NCBI GenBank assembly: GCA_015680685.1
Contig: MNCI01022060.1
Coordinates: 322,865-386,864 of the forward strand
Direction of reading: 5' to 3'
Source of the DNA: Gnetum montanum
Lineage: Eukaryota > Streptophyta > Gnetopsida > Gnetales > Gnetaceae
DNA: 64,000 bases
Position numbers and translations under genes: made by a program. The number at the start of each line of letters is the position of its first letter. Within the stretch, counting starts at the first letter, position 1. The notes beneath the pieces are model-generated. The model was not told the DNA's origin and did not search any database. It was given only the letters and a program-made list of their open reading frames with translations. Of the stretch, positions 56,161-64,000 are shown piece after piece.

Positions 56161-58290
56161 CACTATCGGCATGTCTTCCTTAATAGGAATGGATGCCAAC
56201 ATGCAAACCAAGGATTCATGATGCATGAGGGAGATAATAATTAAATCATATAGGCTCAAAGTTATATTATTATTTTTATAGAATGCTTGACCTGTGCGAG
56301 TACATCTAGAAAATCTTTTCCACCACTAGGTTGTTTGGTGGTCTTTATCTCCTCCATGTGCCCTAAGAGATGGATTTCCTGAAGAGGAGGAGACTTGGAT
56401 TTTGGTTGGATGGTGGGCCTTTGAGCTTCAGTGGTTGCTTGTCTACATTGGTGGCTTTATACAATGAGGCCATGAGAATTGCTAACAAGGAGGTAGGCTT
56501 ATGGGAACCTAGTTTAGTGCATTTCCTAGCCATATTGTCAGCTAGATGCTCATCACATTTCTTTAGGTGGTTAGGTCATGATTTAGTCCCCTCCAAAGAA
56601 CCTTAGGTGGATGGGGAGTTCACAGATTTTGACATCCTTGTGAAAAAAGGTGTTTGGGTCATTGCTGCAACATGTTGTGGGACCCTAATCATGAAGGGTG
56701 TCACAAGTTCCTGAGGTGGTGCTTTGATGATGAAGGGGACCTATGGCTTAGTTGATGCTGAGGATTCAATGTCACTGAAGGGCACACAAACTACAAATAG
56801 TTCATATGTTGGCTCTAAATCATCATCAACACTAAAATCATTAATCATATATCCTGCACCAGTAGTGTTTAATGGATCCTTATAGACTTTCATGGATTGG
56901 TTCTCTGGCCAGACAAGATTACTTTCATCAAGGACCAACTTGCATTGATCGATCATGTGTTGGATATTATCCTTCAATGCTAAGAAATAATTTGTATCAT
57001 GGCCATGCAATTGATAGTAGTTGTAAAACCGATCCAATCTAAATTTTTTTGGTACTAAAGGCTCATTAGGCATAGCTACAGATGGATCTCAGAGGACCTC
57101 ACAGTAACTCTTGTGGTGTTTGCAAGCATCCTCTAACATTTTCTTATGCTAAATGTGCCTAGCACTATGCAGTTGATCCAAAAGTTTTGATGGCTTGATT
57201 GGTAAAGGAGTATATTTTAAGCAATCCTTGTGCTCAAAGTTTGGCCTTGGGGAAGCTTGCCTCGTGGCCATTAATGATGTAGGTTGGTTAGTTCCCACAT
57301 TGCCAAAACCCAATGTTTTGTTGTTGTTGGCTAAGGCCTTAGGAACCTTAGTTTCTTGTTTGTTGTTGTTGGGCTTAGCTTCATCAATGATAGTCACCAT
57401 GGTGGTTTTCATGGCTTTCCTCTTTAACTTGTCTCTCTTCACATGTGCATTCTTGTAGGCTACGTAAGCTGGGTCCTTGCTGGCATTCACTGCATCATGT
57501 ATACTTTTTCTTGAGTGAAAGCTTGGCTAAGGGAATGCAGGGCTAAATAGTATAGCTTCAATTTAATGAAACCATTTGCTACATCCTTAAAAATGGCTAG
57601 TAGATGGGTTTCAATGATTGGCTCACGAATCTCTTTTAGGGAGGCACTCCAACATTGTATAAATTTTTGCATTGATTCCAATGCTCCTTGCTTAACATTC
57701 ATGATCTAGTCCAGTGTGGCTTCTAGCTTCAAGTTGTACCTGAAGTGGGTTACAAACTAGCTTAGCAACTCCTCTAGACTTGAGATGGAAGCTCGAGGAA
57801 GTGCGTGATACAAATCTAAAGCTTTTCTAGTCAAAGACATGGAAAAGACATGGATAATCACTTGTGGCCACGCTTGCAGTAATAAGGACTTAGAACGAAA
57901 AGTGACTAAATGAGTGTTTGGGTCACCTTCATCATTGTATTTTGTAAACTAGGGAAGTTGGGCCCTAGAAGGTAGTGTGAGTGGAGGAATGCTAGGCCTA
58001 ATGGGATCATGTTGATAGAAGTCCATTACATGGACCATTTTTGAGTTGGCTGCTTTAAGCTGCCTGACCTCCTCTATGAACATTTGGATAAGATGGAATG
58101 CTTGGTCTAGACTTGAGGATGTTGTAGAGGGTTGCATTGGTTGCACTGTTGGTGGTGTTGTCAGAGTAGCCCATAGCCTTGTTGTGGGTTGTGCCACCAT
58201 ATGTGATGCTTGGTACATTTGCTGCTATGTGTAGTGTGGAACATGGGATAATTGAACAATAGGTAAAGATGTTACTGCCCACCACATAGT
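56161..58290 (-). pseudogene. Tat gag, degenerate
   Basis: From right to left: an N-terminal Gln/Pro/Thr-rich piece with an FIEEVRQLKAANS helix (58218-57949), the capsid-like core around LESMQKFIQCWSASLKEI and LLAIFKDVANGF (57660-57560; compare ESxxxFxxRWR and F), a basic linker at 57490-57150, and a Cys-His finger remnant at 57050-56980, YNYYQLHGHDTNYFLALK, where the cysteines of C-N-Y-H-x-x-HGHDTxxC-x-x-LK are now Tyr or Phe. 56740 is followed by weakly coding sequence to the protease. Confidence 0.82.
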
Positions 58291-59470
58291 TGAATTTGGA
58301 GTTATTGTTAGTGGTGGGACTGATATGGCTAGGATAATGGAAATTGTGACTAGTTTTGGCTATGATATGGGCATGGTGTGCACATATGGTAGCATTGGCA
58401 TCAAAAATGCTAGTTCTAAAGGCTAAATAGACTGCGAAAAAATGAAAAAGGGAAAAGAGGTAGAAGGTCCTACATTCTATTAAATAGATAAGACTTGGTG
58501 GCTAGCTACCACCAACAAATTTTTAGGCTATGAAAGCATCATAGCTACCTAAAAGAAGGCAAAAGACTATGAGTGATGCAGTAGGAATATAGAGGCTGAA
58601 TGTGAGATTGAGGCATAGAGCAAGATGCCACCATCAAAACCGAACTCAAACTCCTCTTATCCATCTTAGAGGGGTTCATCATAATTGGATGCCAAATCTT
58701 AATCTTTTGGCCCAAAATCCATTTGAAATTTTCAGTGAGTGGTATAACTATTCTAGGAGTGGGAAGGAACTCCTTTTCATTTTAGTGAATAATTTCAAAA
58801 CTACACATTTCTTTCATTTCCTAGTAGTCCAATGGAAGGCCCGCTTGAATCTTTCTGCATAAGAAGTTATATCATTCATCATCAAGTGTGATTTGTTTGG
58901 GTGATTGGTGTCATAGTCTAAGAGACTATCATTATGGCCACATTGGGCTAAGTGGTTGCTTGACATCTACCACATGTTGAATGGGGTGAGCAACCTCCAA
59001 GCTCAAGGCAGTAGCTAAGGTGTTAATTGGGTTTACTTTCATTGCATATAAAAGGTATAAGAAAAAGAGATGCTTACAAAAAACATTTAAGTGCAGAAAA
59101 TTTTAAGATAAAATGCCTATGTGAAAACTATAAAGAAAATAGGCCAAAAGTGGCTGACTCTAGAAATACTAAACAAATAGTTATCTCTATAGTTATGCAT
59201 GTTATGCTCTAAGGAACTATTACACTCATAAGGTGTCATGCTCTACAGAACACTTAGAGCTTGACATAGTAGATAATTTGGGCTTTCTATTCTATAGGGT
59301 TCTAGGGGAACCATCAACTGGGACCAATCTACACCAACTAGGATATAGCTTATGATCCAGCTATTGCGATGGTAGGTGCACAAGGGTGTTATGTCTACAT
59401 TAGCTTGCTACTAGTGACGAGGGTACAAAAAGCACGTGGGACCACCCATGGCACACAGAAGGAATGGGAG
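58291..59470 (-). other. Tat 5' leader
   Basis: Roughly 1.2 kb between the primer site and the recognisable gag. I see only short open frames with no domain. Long leaders, sometimes with an extra ORF, are typical of Ogre-type elements; none is supported here. Confidence 0.5.
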
Positions 59471-59488
59471 GTCCTTCTTCTAGTGCCA
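59471..59488 (-). other. Candidate primer binding site of the Tat element
   Basis: On the - strand TGGCACTAGAAGAAGGAC lies 5 bp inside the 5' LTR. It begins TGG as required for a tRNA 3' CCA. I cannot assign the tRNA with confidence; it does not match the Met or Asp sites of the other elements. Confidence 0.55.
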
Positions 59489-59493
59489 AAAAC

Positions 59494-61315
59494 TATGATG
59501 TTAGGAAACACTAGTGGCTAGAACATCGAGAGGTCCATGGGTGTATAGCCTAACCCTGAATCCATCCAAGGGCCATGCTAAGAGAAACAGAAATGAGGTG
59601 CCCTAAATGGTCTGATTGATCAAATAGGGACTTACATGGTGTAACAAGAACCATTTGTAAATAGAGTTTTTAGTGAGCTTCGTGTGGGAGCTGGGACAAT
59701 AATCAAGAACATAATGTAATATGAATAGGCAAATGTGTATCAACAGTAGAAGAAAATAAAAGAATAATACTAAAAATTTGAAATAGATGCCAAGGATATA
59801 GAGCTAGAGATTGAATGTGGAGAAATGCATCACCCCAAGATTAGGTAGCATAACATTTGATTGAATAATGTTTGAAACTAGCCTGTAGTGTTCAGATAGG
59901 CATAGCAATGGGTCACAGTCTTTGGGGCATCATAGACATGGTGTCGATAGCTACTAGGAAGGCTGAACCTACTGGGTTTATAGTCATCACTCTATGTAGG
60001 TGCAAGGAAAACTATCATGATACATGCCAAGATGTCAAGCTTAGGTGCTCAAGTGCGGGAGTAGTAAAGATGCTATGAGTGCTCTAACGCTTAATGATCA
60101 AAATGATTTTTCCAACCCCCCTTAAAAATCTTGATTACTAGGGTATTTATGTGAGATGCAGATTGGGTTCCATGTGGCCTAGGTCCCATGTAGCATGGTC
60201 ATGGACAAGTCATACTGACATGTTATGGTCAAAATGTTATGCTCTAAGTGTCAAGCTCAAAGTGTTACGCTATGCAAGATAGGAATGGGACCTTAGAAAC
60301 TACCAAACTATGACTCTAAGAGTCCACCATGTACCTATAAACAATGTCAAAACAAATTCAACCTAGAGTCTATGCTCTGAGAACTACATCTTCCTCCTCT
60401 TCTAAGTAAGGTTAAGCATAGGAACAATTTTTGGGATTAATGGGAGGTGCAAAAGCAAGGCAAACTGCTAATCCTGGTCGTTGGAGGGACATCAGAGTTG
60501 AAATAAAAATTGATGCTGAGTTCTAGGAGCTTCTAGAGACATTTTTCATGTGCCACAATATCTACACTACATAGCATGATAAAGCAGAGCATGAACACTT
60601 TGAAATATTTTGCAGTTTTTGACTTGTCATGCTGTCTACATTGCATAGCATAGTAGAGAATAGCACAAGTACTTTGAAGAATTTTACCAAAATTTGTAAT
60701 GTTTCTTCATGGTTCATTGGTCATACCCTAGGGTCTATTAGGACAAGGAACCTCATAAATTAAAAAATTACCAAATTCATCTTCCATGTTGAGATAGCTT
60801 GACAAATCCTTGTTCAACACTTAGAAAAAATTTGGCCCTAGAACTTGTGTCACATTGGCTACACTATGTAGCATAGTAGAGTGTGACAGCCGAAAAGGTA
60901 GAAAATTTTCCAAACTATTTTTTCCATCCTAAGAACCTCTAATAGACCCTAGCCTAGTACTTGGGTGGACTGGCAACCAAGACATGTGTCAAGCTAGGCA
61001 AGCTAGAGAGCGTAGCGAGCTTGACAGTGTAGGAGATAGAAAATTTCCCAAACTATTTGGTCCATCCTAAGTAGACTGCGACTGCTTCTAGCTTGAGATT
61101 TGTGTAGACTGGCCATGGAAGTGTGTGCTACGTTGGTTGTGCTATGGAGCATAGTAGGCGGATGTAGAAAAATTTTGTAAAAATCAGGACTTCAAGTGTG
61201 CTACATTGTCTATGCTACATAGCATGAAACTAGACTTAGAAAAAGTTTGCCCAAGTTTTGACACTTAGAAAAATCTACCATAGAACTATAGGATCTCGAA
61301 ATTAGTGGTGTTTCA
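59494..61315 (-). repeat. Tat 5' LTR
   Basis: Partner of 39183-41100. Starts TATGATGTTAGG (TG decayed to TA) and ends GGTGGTGTTTCA. The hairpin repeats are at 60560-61275; a tatttatg near 60147 corresponds to the TATA box of the partner. Confidence 0.93.
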
Positions 61316-61320
61316 ATCAT
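61316..61320 (+). other. Target site duplication of Tat element, right copy (ATCAT)
   Basis: Exact repeat of 39178-39182 next to the LTR end. Confidence 0.85.
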
Positions 61321-61920
61321 ATCATCCCTAAGGAAATGGTTAAGCTTATGTTGCTAACTAATAGATTAATAGGATGCTCATTAGAATGGTTAGTAGGTTT
61401 AGAAAGGATTGGAGTACTAAACTAAATGATGACCTATGGGCCTATAGGACTTCTTGTAAATTACCTATAGAATACTTACCATATGAATTAGTTTATGGCA
61501 AGTTACAAATGCTCCCAATCTAGGTAGGGCTTCACACTCTAACTATGACCAGTCAACTTGACCTTGATTTGAGCTTAGCCCAACAAGAACACCTTATGAA
61601 TCTCAATTTTTTAGATGAATACAGGCTCATAGTAGTTATGAGTAGTGAAGTCTACAAACATTACTCCAAACATAGGTACAATACACAGATAAGGCAAGTG
61701 ACTATACAACCAAGTTACAAGGTCCTATCCTATAATCCTAATCATCTACCCAAAATAGCCAAATTTAAGATACTTTGGGAGGGACCATACATTGTTCAAG
61801 CTACTTATCCATTAGGTGCCTTACATATCTACCACCCATCCTATACATAGAAGATTATTCTTGATAACTTTCAACAAGTCAAATTCTACTATGAATATTC
61901 CAATGAATCTACTTAATTTT
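61321..61920 (+). pseudogene. Gypsy B integrase second half
   Basis: Continues the frame broken at 39182 with the YHPxGNG region (Glu position lost to Ala-Tyr: GNG.AYVAN). Then [30 protein letters not shown], the long open frame 61545-61850 with DLDLSLAQQEHLMNLNFLDE, and FKILWEGPYIV (the C-terminal WEGP module), ending near NFQQVKFYY. It matches the Gypsy 2 integrase end at 8345-8923 segment by segment. Confidence 0.9.
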
Positions 61921-64000
61921 CCCAATAGACTTCTATCCATTCTTTATTCCAATTAACTAGTTCTAATAATAGTTGTGGGGTTGTCCACTTAGACATGTAG
62001 GTACTTTACTAAATTTTTCACTTTCTTTCTACTTTTTCACATTTCGTAATACATTTTTTTCATTCTTTTATACTTTTCAATTTTCTAATAATTTCTTAAT
62101 TTCTTCACATTTTTCAATTCTTTAATGATTTTTCATTCTTTTATATTTATCATTCTCTTCATATTTTTCATACTTTGTTTTCATTTTCTTTGTAAATATT
62201 TTTTATTTCTAATAAAACACACCAATAATAAGGGGAGATGTAGTCAAATAAGATAAATATTTCTCTATGTTATCAAGTCATAAGGGACTAATTATTTATA
62301 CAGTGAGACTACAACATTCATCGATCCATTCCATTAATAATAGGTCCTTACCATGGACATAATGATTTTCTTTCCATCATAAAACTAAGAATAAATTTGT
62401 GATCATTATGCCTAGATAAAAGAGTGAAGCACCAAGTGGGAATCCAAAGGGTGTGACACTAAGAGGATTTGTGGATTCTCTTGGATTATTGTTGTGAGTT
62501 CTATCCTATTGCTTAGGCTGTATTATATCATTGAAGGTATAATGAAAAATGGGAGTAAGAGTACAATAAGTGATACCTTACCATGTCACTAGAAAGACAT
62601 GTTACCCATGCTTGAAGGTAGTCCTATGGTAAGGTTGACATAGTTAAAAATAAAAACTATGCATAGAATAAATTTCTAGGGGTATCACTAGAAAGGAATC
62701 TTACCCATGCCTAAAAGTAGGTAGCTTCTTAAAAATAAAGAAAATAGGTGCAATCAATAAACTCCTCCCTTGGGCAATGCACCAACTGACAATACTCCTT
62801 GCAACAATGATAGTCTTATAGTTGTACCTTTAAGAGATGAAATAATGCAATGTCACTAGAATGTGGTCTGGACTTGGTTTGCATGTTGGATAGAAAGGCT
62901 AACAATTATTTTTTAACTACTAATAAAACACAAGAATTCATTATGCCTATGGTAAGACACCTCATGTCCTAGTTTCTACAATCCCTTCTAAGTCCATCTC
63001 ATCTCACTATATGAATAATTACAACTTGTGGTTTTGTGTAACAAGGTATAATTTTTCCAACCTGGTGATACTAACATGTTTGTTTTTCTAAATATGTATG
63101 TGTTCCATTAAATTCCTTGAGTTCCTAAGGACACTTTTAGGTGTGGTTATACAAGGATAGTAAGGGTTGAAGCTTGCTTTCGAAAAGATCCACTTGTCTA
63201 ACTATTGTATCTTATACCTAGCAAGCAATTCCACATCATCTTGTACCTTTCTAAAGTAATAAATATCAATAAATACTTTCCTTAACATTTAATAAATATA
63301 TTCTAATAACAAGAATTCATTACCCATCTCATCCATCTTATAAACACTTACTAAACTTTTATATAGCCCAAGATTCCTTCTTCATACACTTCATATGCCA
63401 AAATCTTAAAAAGTATACATCATTCATAGCCCAAGACATTCTAGACATGTTTCACTCTTGCAAACATCTATTTTGACTCTTTTTTTCCAAACTTTCCAAA
63501 GAAATTTTACAAGGTGATATGATAGTTATGATATCAGATTGCCTCCAATATTGTAGGTATGATATATGATCTATGATATTGTGTATATAAAAATTATATA
63601 TAGCATGAGGAGTTGGCAAAATTTTTTACATTATACATTTATAAGAAGCTAAGTTTTGCCATTTTTTTCTTTTAGAGCTATGACATGCTAGCTTCTAGAG
63701 GCCATAACTTCATCCTCCTACCTTCAATTTTAGAAATTCTTGAATACTATTGATCCTAGAGCTCTTAACCTAGTCATGGGAGGTGTTTAGCATGATATCA
63801 TTAAAATTTGAGTTAGAATTTTTCTAACATCTAGAAGGTATTATATGGGTAAGTACAAAGGGAAAATGAAAATTTTAAATAATAATCAATCATATTAAAT
63901 CCAAAAAATACTTAAAATAATCTTTCTAATGCACCATATTAACTATTTAGGCCATAATCAAGAGAAAAATTGATAATTGTGAAAGATAATATGGAAAAAA
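61921..64000 (+). other. AT-rich stretch, probably Gypsy B 3' non-coding region
   Basis: No protein domain. Gypsy 2 has about 1.85 kb between integrase and 3' LTR, so a similar interval is expected here. A cluster of GATAT palindromes at 63514-63595 resembles the GATATC-rich LTR start of this family but shows no further alignment, so a 3' LTR is not called. T-rich simple stretches lie at 62005-62190. Confidence 0.45.

Larger units (their letters stand above)
39183..61315 (-). mobile_element. Tat/Ogre-lineage gypsy element with an internal insertion
   Basis: LTRs at 39183-41100 and 59494-61315 enclose genes that read on the - strand: gag (about 58.3-56.7 kb), protease (56.0-55.6), RT (46.5-45.4), RNase H (45.2-44.87), a second RNase H (44.84-44.39) and integrase (44.34-43.08), then a 30-bp tandem array and polypurine tract. 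The second RNase H and the protease signature NLILGRSW..VSS.HQ.I..PYEGE define the Tat lineage. About 8.4 kb of foreign material separates protease from RT. The target is the integrase core of Gypsy B. Confidence 0.92.
20379..64000 (+). mobile_element. Gypsy B, Ty3/gypsy element split twice
   Basis: Gypsy B runs on the + strand as LTR, gag, protease, RT and RNase H to 25664, then 38360-39182 (integrase first half), then 61321-61920 (integrase second half). Two large insertions, Copia and Tat, account for the gaps; each is flanked by a perfect ATCAT duplication, and removing them restores the reading frame at both places. Sequence in gag, protease, RT and integrase is closest to Gypsy 2. The 3' LTR was not identified and may lie at or beyond the right edge. 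Confidence 0.85.

Noticed and set aside
63514-63600. Start of the Gypsy B 3' LTR
   Set aside because: GATAT palindromes resemble the LTR start, but downstream sequence does not align with 20379-21110.

Overview
The window looks like intergenic DNA of a large, repeat-rich plant genome, most likely a gymnosperm. It is AT-rich and I see no convincing intact host gene, tRNA, rRNA or CRISPR array. Almost everything is decayed LTR retrotransposons nested in one another, plus one integrated pararetrovirus (caulimovirid-type) copy. Every retroelement coding region carries stops and frameshifts, so they are annotated as pseudogenes; many lesions are C-to-T or G-to-A changes, as expected for methylated, silenced DNA.

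Layout, left to right. (1) 29-490: seven CpG-rich hairpin repeat units. (2) Gypsy 1 (+ strand): LTR about 629-2531, iMet-type primer site, gag, protease, reverse transcriptase (RT) and RNase H to 5702, resuming at 15523 with integrase to about 16850. (3) Gypsy 2 (- strand): 5703-15522, two LTRs, tRNA-Asp-like primer site, gag to integrase, inserted in the RNase H of Gypsy 1. (4) 16851-18700: AT-rich spacer with a CpG-rich patch at 17384-17720 and diverged tandem repeats. (5) Gypsy A gag fragment, about 19380-20378, then Gypsy B (same family as Gypsy 2, + strand) with LTR from about 20379 and gag, protease and RT to 25664.

(6) A Copia element (+ strand, 25665-38354, target duplication ATCAT) sits in the RNase H of Gypsy B. 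Inside its pol lies the pararetrovirus copy, 29063-35590: movement protein, coat protein, protease, RT-RNase H and a second ORF of unknown function. (7) Gypsy B resumes at 38360-39182 and is broken again in its integrase core by a Tat/Ogre-lineage gypsy (- strand, 39183-61315, target duplication also ATCAT) with two LTRs, gag, protease, RT, two RNase H domains, integrase and a 30-bp tandem array. (8) Between its protease and RT, about 46.8-55.1 kb, lies foreign material: a CpG-rich gene-like patch, an LTR-like block, and what looks like the 3' end of another Tat-like element (hairpin-rich LTR at about 49722-51209 next to a spliced-looking + strand ORF region, 51.2-54.9 kb). (9) Gypsy B integrase finishes at 61321-61920; the rest is AT-rich and probably its 3' non-coding part.

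The order of events follows from the nesting: Gypsy A, then Gypsy B, then the Copia and Tat elements, then the viral copy (in Copia) and the 46.8-55.1 kb material (in Tat); separately Gypsy 1, then Gypsy 2. The viral copy has clearly fewer stops per kilobase than its hosts, which fits its late arrival. Host taxon and virus genus are inferences: no database search was possible.
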